Shown here: one piece after another, positions 26,601-35,103 of the stretch
Layout: each line of letters opens with the position of its first letter
How positions within the stretch are numbered: position 1 is the first letter of the stretch
Made by a program: the position numbers and the translations under genes
NCBI GenBank assembly: GCA_016794345.1
Contig: JAEUKE010000142.1
Span: 1-64,000, forward strand
Source: Myxococcales bacterium
Lineage (GTDB): Bacteria > Myxococcota_A > Polyangia > Polyangiales > Polyangiaceae
Reading direction: 5' to 3'
Length of the DNA stretch: 64,000 nucleotides
Notes under the pieces: generated by a model
What the model was told of the DNA's origin: nothing
The model's input: the letters and a program-made list of their open reading frames with translations, nothing else
Databases searched by the model: none

Positions 26601-27100
26601 GGCTCCGGCTCGCGGCCACGCTGCTCGACCGGCAGATCGCGAGCTATAGCCGGCTCCACCAGGGCCCCATCCTCGCCCGCGCCTCGGCGCTCTTCGAACG
26701 ACTGACCGAGGGCAGCTTCGAGGGGCTCAAGGTGGTGCTCGACGAGGTCGACAAGCCCGAGCTCGTCTGCATGCGCGGCGGGGACGAGGTCGGGGTGGAC
26801 GCGCTCTCGGACGGCTCGCGCGACCAGCTCTACCTGGCGCTGCGGCTCGCGACGATCGAGCGCCACGCCGAGAGAGCCGAGGCGATGCCGCTCGTCCTCG
26901 ACGACGTGCTCGTCCATTTCGACGACTCGCGCTCGCGCGCCGCGCTCGCGGCGCTCGCGGAGATCGCGTCCCGCGTGCAGGTGCTCCTCTTCACCCACCA
27001 CGCGCGCGTGGTGGAGCTCGCCCGGCAGGCCGTTCCGGCGGAGCGGCTCGGGGTGGTCGAGCTGACCGCCGCGCGCGCGGCTGCTCGCGCGGAGTTGTGA
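23675..27100 (+). CDS. Rad50/SbcC-like ATPase (YhaN type)
   Basis: A 1141-residue SMC-like ATPase and partner of the nuclease just upstream. Walker A GPNEAGKST lies near residue 33. A very long Ala/Arg/Glu-rich coiled coil runs from about 180 to 990. The C-terminal lobe has the signature LSDGSRDQLYLALRLA, Walker B PLVLDDVLVHFD and the switch LLFTHH. The IPTDKLKIGG region near the N-terminus is characteristic of the AAA_27/YhaN branch. No zinc-hook CxxC is apparent in the coiled coil, as expected for YhaN. Likely role: DNA end processing or repair. Confidence 0.88.
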   Translation: MKILDLQLHAFGPFEGTRLDFSRAPGALQVVYGPNEAGKSTCLRAVEALLFGFEHTTRDAHSIPTDKLKIGGRLAGDGGRVLEVVRRKRLKASLRDPDDNVIDEEELRRLFHGVDRPLFRALYGLDHVRLREGARALLDARGGLGESLFEAGLAGAGVAKLAQSLRAEAEALWAPTARKRPLAEALKAYQTAKVDERRMATTATAYQLQEEAIGFARARREEADALVRELALEERRLERTVALAPRLKSRAEALRERAELGEVVLLSDGARAEREAALGARADASLRLAQAEAQAAALRAQLGELAEINRPADETITELAAAIGSVKRDLRTAQALRAERARLAPERGEAEPAVRDELDPRAIVAAVRERDAAELQVATAEGELATARAQLAELEHRLGEPGPLAEGLAELEGAVEAAARTAAREQDGKDAERREAKSRAALARARADLGGLAAVPDERLAKLEVPNEQEIAVWSKEIERCAASERALVAERVSLEVRRKGLERDRSVLLAQGDVPTEAALEAARRVRDESFTRAVTSGAEADVEETRDHIRQADAIADRLRREIERATRLAALEIELAEVLARGAAIEGEIEVATRAAGAARAACEARFRSAGVTPPPSVELAPAWIGSLRVCLDLGAAAEEASSLARLHAEEEERAAGQLARLLGRPAAEGLAVELARGRAAIEAKRDAARRRAADEEARGRARQAEARLVGELAKHEHLQRTARERCRALLASLELAETAPLELVSARLASWQAVRQRSTRLSQIDAELTSLEQSVAALETSVARIAAGALLSLPEGDVLVRAEAALAALEEARRASSARADVERALAEQVRRADEARERLTQAEAALAALAARALVPVEGLPEAERKSARAQELDRIVQADEQTIAALSDGVPIAELEQQLAGVDLDLAAERLAQIEEEREEADRRKEAATQDMHTKILGLERFDESHAFGHALAAEQHLARARPLFDRYVRLRLAATLLDRQIASYSRLHQGPILARASALFERLTEGSFEGLKVVLDEVDKPELVCMRGGDEVGVDALSDGSRDQLYLALRLATIERHAERAEAMPLVLDDVLVHFDDSRSRAALAALAEIASRVQVLLFTHHARVVELARQAVPAERLGVVELTAARAAARAEL

Positions 27101-27115
27101 TAGTTTCCGCGGGCG

Positions 27116-27616
27116 ATGACCAAGCGTCTTCTCTCATTCTCGGTGCTCTTCGTGGTCGCTTGCTCGGGTACCCAGACCCCGCCTGGCGGGAGCTCGGGCG
27201 CAGCGGGGGACGGCGGCAGCGCGCCGCAGGCCGGCACGACGACGGCGGGCGAGACGAGCTCGACGGCCGAGGCGACGGGCAGCACCAGCACCACCAGCAG
27301 CGGCGGCGCTTCGGCGACCACGGGCGGCGGAGCGGAGCCCACGCAGCCCACGCTCGCGCAGCTCGTGGCCAAGGGCGACGCGGCCGGCGGCGCGAAGCTC
27401 TACGAAGAGAACCACTGCAAGGGCTGCCACGGCACGCCGGACAAGCCCGGCAAGAAGTTCCCCAACGTGTTTGCGGCCGACTACACGGAAAAGAAGATCG
27501 ACGACGCCTTCGCCATCATCAAGAAGGGCAAGAGCCCCATGCCCGGCTTCGGCGACAAGCTCGACGACAAGGCCATCGCGGATCTGGTGGCGTACTTCAA
27601 ATCCAGCAAGAAATAG
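27116..27616 (+). CDS. Membrane-anchored cytochrome c
   Basis: A 166-residue lipoprotein (VVACSGTQ) with a Gly/Ser/Thr linker of about 75 residues and a C-terminal class I cytochrome c domain. Heme attachment is at CKGCH and the distal ligand Met is in GKSPMPGFGDKL. The helix following (AIADLVAYFKSSKK) is typical of the fold. It should carry electrons in the periplasm on a lipid anchor. No oxidase or reductase gene is adjacent. Confidence 0.88.
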   Translation: MTKRLLSFSVLFVVACSGTQTPPGGSSGAAGDGGSAPQAGTTTAGETSSTAEATGSTSTTSSGGASATTGGGAEPTQPTLAQLVAKGDAAGGAKLYEENHCKGCHGTPDKPGKKFPNVFAADYTEKKIDDAFAIIKKGKSPMPGFGDKLDDKAIADLVAYFKSSKK

Positions 27617-27671
27617 GGCGCTGGCTGCCCGTTTATTGGCCTCGGCCCGCCGCATTTGTCACTGTCGCTCC

Positions 27672-27998
27672 ATGGTGACCGACCGACGAAAGCGCCGGGC
27701 CCTCTCGCCCGTGCTGGCGACCGAGCACTACCTGGAGGCCGAGCTGGAGCGTTGCGACGCGACGGCGCTCTTCCTGCTCGACGACGGTGAGGTGGTCGCC
27801 TCCATGGTCCGCGACGGCGAGCGGTTCGATCGCGAGGGCGCCCTGCGGCTCGCCATGGGCGTCACGCCTGACGATCGCGACCTCTACGCCCACGTGCTCG
27901 ACGTCGCGGGCAAGTCGATGCTCTTTGCGTCGATCGGCGCACGCGTGCGGAGCGTCCGCGCCGTGGAGCGCTCGATCGATCGTATCTTCAAGGCGTGA
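27672..27998 (+). CDS. Small protein, possibly roadblock/LC7-like
   Basis: A 108-residue cytoplasmic protein. The pattern TALFLLDDGEVVASMVRDGE, then a helix and KSMLFASIGARVRSVRAVER resembles roadblock/LC7 modules that bind small GTPases, but the match is by eye and weak. Its stop overlaps the GTG of the GH84 gene (GTGA), so the two should be co-translated. No GTPase gene is nearby. Confidence 0.45.
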   Translation: MVTDRRKRRALSPVLATEHYLEAELERCDATALFLLDDGEVVASMVRDGERFDREGALRLAMGVTPDDRDLYAHVLDVAGKSMLFASIGARVRSVRAVERSIDRIFKA

Positions 27999-29332
27999 CG
28001 GATCGCCCCATCGAGGTCGGCTTCGGCGTCGTCGAAGGCTTCTACGGCCGCCCGTGGACCCACGAGGCGCGCCTGCGCATCGTGGAGGAGCTCGCGCGCG
28101 CCGGGCTCACCACCTACCTCTGGGCTCCCAAGAGCGACCCGACCCACCGAGCCGCGTGGGCCGAGCCCCTCGATCGCGACGCGCTGGCGGAGCTCGAGTA
28201 CCTCGCGCTCCGCGCCGCCGACGCTGGGGTCACGCTCGTCCACGGCATCTCGCCGGCCGGCGCTGCTCGTCGCGCCGGGCTCCTGGGGCGGCGCTACCAG
28301 ATCGACGAGGAGCGGCTCACGGCTTTGCGCGCCCGGGTCGACCGCGTGCGCGCGGCCGGCGTCGAGCGCTTCGCGCTGCTCTTCGACGACACCTGGCCCA
28401 CGCTGCTCCCGGACGCCGCGACCTTCTCGCTCGGCCGCGCCCACGGCGATCTCGCGGCGGCGATCTCGAGCCTGGGGGTGCAGGTCCTGCTCGTCCCGGC
28501 GATCTACCACCGCCGCGCCACCGATCTCCGCTCGGGCGCGCTCGCGTACCTGCGCGGCATCGCGGCCGCGGTGGGGCGGAGCGTGCCGGTCGGCTGGACG
28601 GGGCCCAACGTCTTTTCGTCGTGGATCTCCGCGAGCGATCTCGAGGCGCTCGAGGGAGCGACGGGCCTTCGGCTGTTCGTCTGGAACAACGCGGTCGCAA
28701 ACGACTGGCTCCCGCTGGCCACGAGCGTCTTCGGCCAGCGGCGTCAGACCGAGCGCCTGTCCGCGGGCCCGATCATGAACCTCTCGACCGACGTGCTCAC
28801 GCGCTCGGCGGGCGTGCTCTTGAACGGCGCGCGCGAGGCCGAGGTGACACGTGTCGCGCTCCGCGCATTTGGCTCGCTCGTGCGCGATCCGAGCCACGTC
28901 GATCCCGAGGCCGCGTGGGCGTCGGCCATCCACGACGTCTTCGGCGACGCCGGGCCCGTCGTCCGCGAGGTCCTCGACCGGGTCCGCGGGCATCCGCTCT
29001 GCGCGCCACACGCACGCGACTGGACGCTGAGCGAGATGGTGCACGCGGCTCGGCGGGGTGAGGAGCGCGCGCGCCGCGCGCTCACGTCGGAGGCGACGCG
29101 CCTCGTTTCGCTCGAGGCGCGCCTGATCGAGGCGCTCGGCGACCATCCCGCGCTCCCCGAGCTCGGACCCACCGCGCGAGCCTTGGGCCGGACGGCGAGG
29201 CGGCTCCAGGCGTTCGCCAGCGGCGCGCCCGATCCGGAGCCGAGCGCGCGCGAGCCGTGGTCGACGGACCTCGACGACAGCCTCGCCGTGCTCCGCGCTG
29301 CGCCTGCCGGTAGGCGACGTCGCGCTGGTTAG
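27995..29332 (+). CDS. GH84 beta-N-acetylglucosaminidase (O-GlcNAcase-like)
   Basis: A 445-residue enzyme. The GH84 fingerprint is clear: VVEGFYGRPWT (12-22), YLWAPKSDPTHR (41-52) and the catalytic Asp pair in LLFDDTW (131-132), with VWNNAVANDWLP further on. Substrate-assisted hydrolysis of beta-linked GlcNAc is expected. There is no signal peptide, unlike secreted clostridial relatives, so the substrate is probably cytoplasmic (GlcNAc-modified proteins or imported sugars). The GTG start overlaps the preceding stop by 4 bases. Confidence 0.88.
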   Translation: MTDRPIEVGFGVVEGFYGRPWTHEARLRIVEELARAGLTTYLWAPKSDPTHRAAWAEPLDRDALAELEYLALRAADAGVTLVHGISPAGAARRAGLLGRRYQIDEERLTALRARVDRVRAAGVERFALLFDDTWPTLLPDAATFSLGRAHGDLAAAISSLGVQVLLVPAIYHRRATDLRSGALAYLRGIAAAVGRSVPVGWTGPNVFSSWISASDLEALEGATGLRLFVWNNAVANDWLPLATSVFGQRRQTERLSAGPIMNLSTDVLTRSAGVLLNGAREAEVTRVALRAFGSLVRDPSHVDPEAAWASAIHDVFGDAGPVVREVLDRVRGHPLCAPHARDWTLSEMVHAARRGEERARRALTSEATRLVSLEARLIEALGDHPALPELGPTARALGRTARRLQAFASGAPDPEPSAREPWSTDLDDSLAVLRAAPAGRRRRAG

Positions 29333-29354
29333 CCGTGCGTCTATCGGCTAGGAC

Positions 29355-29735
29355 TTGAGCTTCGTGATCAAGCGTACGTCGACTCCCACGCTTCGCCCGC
29401 GGCTCGCGCGGCTGTGTGGCGCAGGGCTCCTCTTGCTCGCCTCGTGTACGAGCCGGGAGGAGAAGGCGGTCGAGCTCGTGGAGGCCGTCGCGGACGTGTT
29501 CGACAAACACGGCGACGGCGACTGCGACAAGCTGGCCGACAAGCTCGACGCCCTCGTGAGCGCCCGCCCGGACGACTGGGCCGCCCTCGCCGAGAGCGAC
29601 AAGACCGCCGACGCCCGCGCGAAGAGCGCCAAGTTCAAGAAGCGCATCGGAAACGCTGTGGATCGCATCGTCCAGAACGCCGGCAAGTGTGGGACGAACC
29701 CGCGGGTGACGGAGACGCTCCAGAAGATCCTGTGA
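29355..29735 (+). CDS. Small lipoprotein, helical, unknown function
   Basis: A 126-residue lipoprotein (LLLLASCTSREE) whose mature part is Lys/Asp-rich and helical, with two cysteines (GDCDKL and GKCGTN). The start is TTG 29355, or GTG 29364 three codons later; a TATCGG hexamer lies 7 bases before the TTG. It resembles small lipoproteins of Polyangiales with no known role. Confidence 0.55.
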   Translation: MSFVIKRTSTPTLRPRLARLCGAGLLLLASCTSREEKAVELVEAVADVFDKHGDGDCDKLADKLDALVSARPDDWAALAESDKTADARAKSAKFKKRIGNAVDRIVQNAGKCGTNPRVTETLQKIL

Positions 29736-29759
29736 TGGGTGCGCCCGCTCGGACCGCGC

Positions 29760-30836
29760 TCACGGGCACGTGTCGCCGGTCGGCTCCGTCCCGGCGGCGC
29801 AAGGCGTGGGCGGCACCGGGGCGGGCGAGACGCCCCCGATCACGACGGGCTCGGACGTGAACGCCGTCCCGAACGAGATCGCGTCACAGGCCAAGGGCGA
29901 GTCGAAGCCGGGGCGGCCGTCGCGCAGACCACAGAGGATCGGCTTCACCGTGTCCTCGTAGAGCGGGTCGCCGCGGCAGAGGAGGGGCGCGCCGCCGGAG
30001 TCCAGCTCGGCGAGGCTACGAAACACGTCCGTCATGTTCCACAAGCCGCCCATCGTCCCCTCGACGAGGCGGTAGCTGCCGCCGTAGGGCTCCAGCCGCC
30101 CGGAGAAGATCGCGGAGGTGAGCCAGAGGTCGAGCCCGCCGGTGAGGGTGATGCGCAGCGGCTGCGTCGCCCCGAAGGTCCCCACGAGCACGCCGCCGCT
30201 CACGTACGCGACGTCCGACCGGACGAGCGCCTCGTCGGGGTTCGTGCTGGCCGCCGGCAGGTAGTCGGCGCGCATCGTCCAGATGTCCTGTCCGCTCCAC
30301 TGGGGCGAAGCGCCGAGCGCGTTCGTGCCGTAGAACATGACGACGACCTCGTCATCGTCCGGCGTTCCGTTGTAGCCGGTGACCCGGGTGAGGATCGTCC
30401 AGGTGCCCGCGTCGATCGCGGCCTGCAGGCTGGTGGAGGTGATCGGCGAGGCGATGGCGGCGTCGAGCTGGCTCAAGAAGTGAGCGACCGCGTTGTCGCG
30501 GCCTCGCGGCGCGTCGCAGAGGGGCTCGCCAGGGGGGGTGCAGGTCTGGGCGGCGGGGCAGCTCGTGCAGCACGTACACGAGCGATCGAGATCGAAGCCC
30601 GGAGCGTTCGTCAGGTCCCGTTCGCCGATGTCGAACGTCCGCGTGGCCAGAGAAATGACGATGTTGTCTGTCTCAGCGCTCGTGCCCGGCACGGGAGCGG
30701 GCCAGCGCGCCGAGCACGGATCTTCGGTCCCGCCGCCGGCGCCGCCGGCGCCCTCCACCTTGTCGAAGGTCGGCAGGAAACACGCGCCGAGGAGCGCGAT
30801 CAGGCAGCCCGCGAAGACCCCTCTCACGCGGCGCAT
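29760..30836 (-). CDS. Lipoprotein with Cys-rich cluster, unknown function
   Basis: A 358-residue lipoprotein (IALLGACFLPTF). After a short Gly linker comes a region with a dense Cys cluster (CTCCTSCPAAQTC), then a beta-rich domain of about 200 residues (VVVMFYGTNALGASPQW, then GQDIWTMRADYLPAA) that ends in a Pro-rich tail. The ATG overlaps the stop of the PEGA gene by one base, so the two are coupled. The Cys cluster could bind a metal or form disulphides; I cannot assign a family. Confidence 0.55.
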   Translation of the reverse strand: MRRVRGVFAGCLIALLGACFLPTFDKVEGAGGAGGGTEDPCSARWPAPVPGTSAETDNIVISLATRTFDIGERDLTNAPGFDLDRSCTCCTSCPAAQTCTPPGEPLCDAPRGRDNAVAHFLSQLDAAIASPITSTSLQAAIDAGTWTILTRVTGYNGTPDDDEVVVMFYGTNALGASPQWSGQDIWTMRADYLPAASTNPDEALVRSDVAYVSGGVLVGTFGATQPLRITLTGGLDLWLTSAIFSGRLEPYGGSYRLVEGTMGGLWNMTDVFRSLAELDSGGAPLLCRGDPLYEDTVKPILCGLRDGRPGFDSPLACDAISFGTAFTSEPVVIGGVSPAPVPPTPCAAGTEPTGDTCP

Positions 30837-31792
30837 CAGAAGAACCTCCACTCCAGCCTGGCGCTCCCCGGGCCGACGGAGATCGTCGGGACGCCGGTCT
30901 GCGCGTCCGCCGGCTTCGGCGCCAGCATGATCGCCGCCACCGCGCCGCCGGCGATCAGGGCGCCGGAGATCAAGGTGACCCCGGCTGTCCACCGGAGCGC
31001 GTCGTACGTCTCGACGTCCCCGTGCTCGGACGGCGCGCACTGCCGGCTCGGGCATTTGTCGGACAGGCCTCCTTTGAGCACCAGCGCGGGCACGCCGGTG
31101 CCGACCGCGGCCAGCAGGCAGAGGCCGCTCACGCCGACGCCGATCCAGCCGGCCAGGGCGATCGGGTGCATTCCGGGCGCCTCGTCTGCCCCCGCCGCAC
31201 GCGGCTGTGTGAGCTCCAGCTCCAGGGTGGTGGTTTTGTCCGCCGCGGCGACGATCGAGCGCCGCGCCTGGGAGCCGTCCTTCCGGCGGCCCTCGATCAC
31301 GTGCTCGCCGGGGTCGAGCACGAGCTCGCCCGTCAGCGGGATCTCGACGTCGCGCCCGTCCACCTGGAGCGCGGGCGGAGCCCCGGGGGGCGTGACGACG
31401 ATGCGGATCTTCGGGACCCGCGGGCCGAGCCGGTCGAGCTCGCGCGCCCCCTCTGCTTTTGCGTTGCGTTGTTGCCAGGGCGTGGTCGGCTTGATCTCCG
31501 CGTCGGCGACGGCGCGGTATTTGCCGACGGCCTCCACCCAGCGGCCTAGCCGCTCGAGCGCGCGGCCGTGTTGCAACATGATCGTCGGCGCGGGCACGAT
31601 CTTCTCGGCCGCCTCGAACTTCACGACCGCCCCGGCGAAGTCGTTGCCCTGAAAGAGGACGAGCCCCTCGTCAGCCAGCTTGGCGGCCTCGACCTTCTGT
31701 TCGTAGGTCGGCTCGCTGGCCTGCACTTCTTGCGCTCTCGCCTCAGCGGCGAAGAGCAACATGACGGTAACGAAAGCAAAGGCCTTCAGCAT
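30836..31792 (-). CDS. Secreted TPR-PEGA protein with C-terminal membrane segments
   Basis: A 318-residue protein: signal peptide (FAAEARAQ), TPR-like helices (about 30-105, KLADEGLVLFQGNDFAGAV), then a PEGA-type beta domain (about 125-195, PPALQVDGRDVEI and GEHVIEGRR), and two membrane segments (about 210-240 and 265-292). This TPR plus PEGA plus TM layout is frequent in Polyangiales envelope proteins and suggests a surface-layer or protein-binding role. It is divergent from the EAL-like gene and co-transcribed with the next lipoprotein. Confidence 0.75.
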   Translation of the reverse strand: MLKAFAFVTVMLLFAAEARAQEVQASEPTYEQKVEAAKLADEGLVLFQGNDFAGAVVKFEAAEKIVPAPTIMLQHGRALERLGRWVEAVGKYRAVADAEIKPTTPWQQRNAKAEGARELDRLGPRVPKIRIVVTPPGAPPALQVDGRDVEIPLTGELVLDPGEHVIEGRRKDGSQARRSIVAAADKTTTLELELTQPRAAGADEAPGMHPIALAGWIGVGVSGLCLLAAVGTGVPALVLKGGLSDKCPSRQCAPSEHGDVETYDALRWTAGVTLISGALIAGGAVAAIMLAPKPADAQTGVPTISVGPGSARLEWRFF

Positions 31793-31852
31793 CGACCGGG
31801 TCGACCCCAGGCTACCGCCCTCCGTCGCCGCAGGCCAACGACGTGCCGTGTC

Positions 31853-31880
31853 TTGCTCTCTCTCCGAAATCGCCTAAGCT
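31853..31880 (+). promoter_or_regulatory. Sigma70-type promoter candidate
   Basis: TTGCTC and TAAGCT are separated by 16 bases. The same -10 occurs in the promoters before 34004 and 43360. A leader of about 41 bases with GAGG precedes the ATG at 31922. Confidence 0.4.
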
Positions 31881-31921
31881 CTCCGGCTGAGCCTCGAGTG
31901 GGGGAGGCGAGTCGAGGAACG

Positions 31922-32758
31922 ATGTCGGAGCCTAGGCGGAGGGGATCGGGGATGGATCCAGGCCGGATGGAGACCGCGGGGACGCGCTCGCCCGATCGCC
32001 TGGCCGAGTCGGGGGAGCTCGCGGCGAAGTGGACCACGCGCCTGCGGACGCCGATCACGTCCCCGCGAATCGCCGCCATGGCGGCGGACGCCGGGCTCTC
32101 CTGCCTGTTCTGGAGCATCGTTCAGAGCTCGGGGCTTCCGTTCGCGGAGCTCGCCCTCCCCGCCGGCACGGAGGAAGACGCGGTTCCCATCCAGCTGGGC
32201 ACGTTCCGGATCGTGTCGGAATCGGAAGATCTGGCGCGCGCGGCCGCGGGCTTTCGCGCTCGCGCCATCAAGGAGTTTGCGCTCGCGCCGGGGCTCCCGC
32301 TCACCGTGCGCCTCTACCTGCCCTGGTTCTGCGTGTTGCCCAGCGTGGAGGCCCGAGGCGTGCCGTTCGCCGCGTCGCTGTCGCGATTCGGGCTGGCGCC
32401 CGGGCGCGTGATCGCGGAGCTCGCCGTCCCGGCGGACGGCGACACCGGCGCCGTCGTCGCGCAATCGGCGAAGCTGCGCGATATCGGTCTGCAGACCGCC
32501 CTCCGGGTGGAGGCGCTCACCGACCAGGCGTTCGCTTGCGCGCTCGACGTGGCTCCGGACTACGTCCACGTCGTCGAGGCGCCACGCTCGTTCGAGGCCG
32601 CGCGTGAGATGAAGGTCTTCCTGGACGGGGTGACCCGCAAGCGCTCGCGAACCATCGTGGGCAACGTCTCCGGCCCGGACGACGCGACACACGTCGACAG
32701 CCTCGGGGTGTCGCTCTTCTACGGGGACGCGATCGCAGCGCCGCGCTTTCTCTGCTGA
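31922..32758 (+). CDS. Degenerate EAL-domain-like protein
   Basis: A 278-residue cytoplasmic protein. The sequence follows an EAL phosphodiesterase outline: PLTVRLYLPWFCVLPSV at the strand-2 position, RFGLAPGRVIAELAVP in place of the usual lvlEitE block, and near the end SRTIVGNVSGPDDATHVDSL with GVSLFYGDAIAAPRF, like the family's C-terminal GVdlgQGyl..P. The EAL motif and the metal-binding acidic residues are missing, so c-di-GMP hydrolysis is unlikely; binding or protein contact is possible. The domain call is by pattern only. Confidence 0.45.
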   Translation: MSEPRRRGSGMDPGRMETAGTRSPDRLAESGELAAKWTTRLRTPITSPRIAAMAADAGLSCLFWSIVQSSGLPFAELALPAGTEEDAVPIQLGTFRIVSESEDLARAAAGFRARAIKEFALAPGLPLTVRLYLPWFCVLPSVEARGVPFAASLSRFGLAPGRVIAELAVPADGDTGAVVAQSAKLRDIGLQTALRVEALTDQAFACALDVAPDYVHVVEAPRSFEAAREMKVFLDGVTRKRSRTIVGNVSGPDDATHVDSLGVSLFYGDAIAAPRFLC

Positions 32759-32768
32759 CGGCTGCTTG

Positions 32769-34004
<1,236 letters not shown>

Positions 34005-34011
34005 GTCGCCC

Positions 34012-34040
34012 AGCTTATCGCTCTCAGGCGCGCTCGTCAG
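34012..34040 (-). promoter_or_regulatory. Sigma70-type leaderless promoter
   Basis: On the minus strand CTGACG (34040-34035) and TAAGCT (34017-34012) are 17 bases apart, and the kinase GTG begins 7 bases further on. Confidence 0.5.
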
Positions 34041-34084
34041 GTGAACGGCGAGAGATCACCCCGCGGGCAGTCATGTGTTCATGG

Positions 34085-34480
34085 CTAAGCGGGGTCCCGG
34101 GCCGGCAGCGTAGATGCGCTCACCCTGTCTCCCAATCCTGCCCCGCGGACGACCTCCCGAACGTCGAACCGCTCGGCGCCGAGCGCGCGACCGAGGAGAT
34201 CGAAGGTCAGACGAGCGTCCAGCCGTGCCGAGCACGTGAAGTAGTCGACGGCCATGAACCCGTGCTCGGGCCAGGTGTGCAGCGCAACGTGACTCTCCGC
34301 GACCACGATCACGCCCGTCACCCCGTGCGGATCGAAGACCTCGAAATGATCGCTCAGGATCGTCGCGCCGGAGCGGGCTACCGCGTCGAGCAGCAGGGCT
34401 CGGAGCTTCGTCGCGTCGTTCAGGTCGTCGAAGGAGCAGCCGTAGTAGTCCGCGAAATGGTGATGCCCGACTCCCTTCAT
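34085..34480 (-). CDS. speD: S-adenosylmethionine decarboxylase proenzyme
   Basis: A 131-residue proenzyme that makes decarboxylated SAM for spermidine synthesis. It self-cleaves between Glu62 and Ser63 (VVAESHVALHTWPE) to form the pyruvoyl cofactor. His68 and Cys83 (DYFTCSA) are at the same positions I recall for the Thermotoga enzyme. The ATG at 34480 gives the normal class 1b length. No spermidine synthase or other polyamine gene is adjacent. Confidence 0.95.
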   Translation of the reverse strand: MKGVGHHHFADYYGCSFDDLNDATKLRALLLDAVARSGATILSDHFEVFDPHGVTGVIVVAESHVALHTWPEHGFMAVDYFTCSARLDARLTFDLLGRALGAERFDVREVVRGAGLGDRVSASTLPARDPA

Positions 34481-34542
34481 TTCGCGCGCTGCTCCGGCTC
34501 GAGGAGGTCGAATCCTACTCGAGGGCGGAGCCCTCGCAAGCT

Positions 34543-35103
34543 TCACGGCTCCTTCGCCACCTCGACGTGGAAGCGCCGGAGCACCGCCAGCACCCTGTCG
34601 ACCGCGCGCTCCTCACCTCGGCACAAGCGCACGCTCGTACCGTCTCGCAGGGTGAGCACCAGCCAGAGGGGCGCCTCCTCGTCGTTCGAGGTCTCGCGGC
34701 GGACGATCGCGTCGCCGAGCGGCGCCGTGCGCGTGGAGCCGGACAGGGGAGCGAGCGTCAACGTCTCCGCCTCGAAATCCAGGATCGCGCGGCCCAGCTC
34801 GCTGCGCCTCCGCTTCGCCCAACGTCGCGCGCCGAAGGCCGCGATGACCCAGAAGACCGCGAAGATGGCGACGGGGGCGGGCGCGGCGCGTACGACGACC
34901 AACACGCCGACGACGCCCGCGACCACGAACGCGAAGAGCGTCACGTAACGGACCGCCAGGTCGAAGCTCGTGGCTTCGCAGCGCGTCGCAAGCACGAAGG
35001 GCTCGGCGAACGTCACCCGCGCTTCACGGGCGACGAGCAAGGACCGGCCGCCCTCCTCGGCGGCGGCGAAGCGCTCGTCGAAGCCAGGACGCTCCTCGAT
35101 CAC
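34543..35103 (-). CDS. Membrane protein coupled to the DUF2169 gene
   Basis: A 186-residue protein with two central membrane segments (VRYVTLFAFVVAGVVGVLVV and PAPVAIFAVFWVIAAFGA) between soluble strand-rich ends, a PH-like layout in which a cytoplasmic beta domain follows the hairpin. The GTG overlaps the stop of the pentapeptide gene (GTGA), so the two products are probably made together. No named family. Confidence 0.6.
   Translation of the reverse strand: MIEERPGFDERFAAAEEGGRSLLVAREARVTFAEPFVLATRCEATSFDLAVRYVTLFAFVVAGVVGVLVVVRAAPAPVAIFAVFWVIAAFGARRWAKRRRSELGRAILDFEAETLTLAPLSGSTRTAPLGDAIVRRETSNDEEAPLWLVLTLRDGTSVRLCRGEERAVDRVLAVLRRFHVEVAKEP

Noticed and set aside
27617..27642. Intrinsic terminator after the cytochrome c gene
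   Set aside because: The stem (GGGC/GCCC) is only 4 bases; the T-rich stretch after it is short. Not strong enough to list as a feature.
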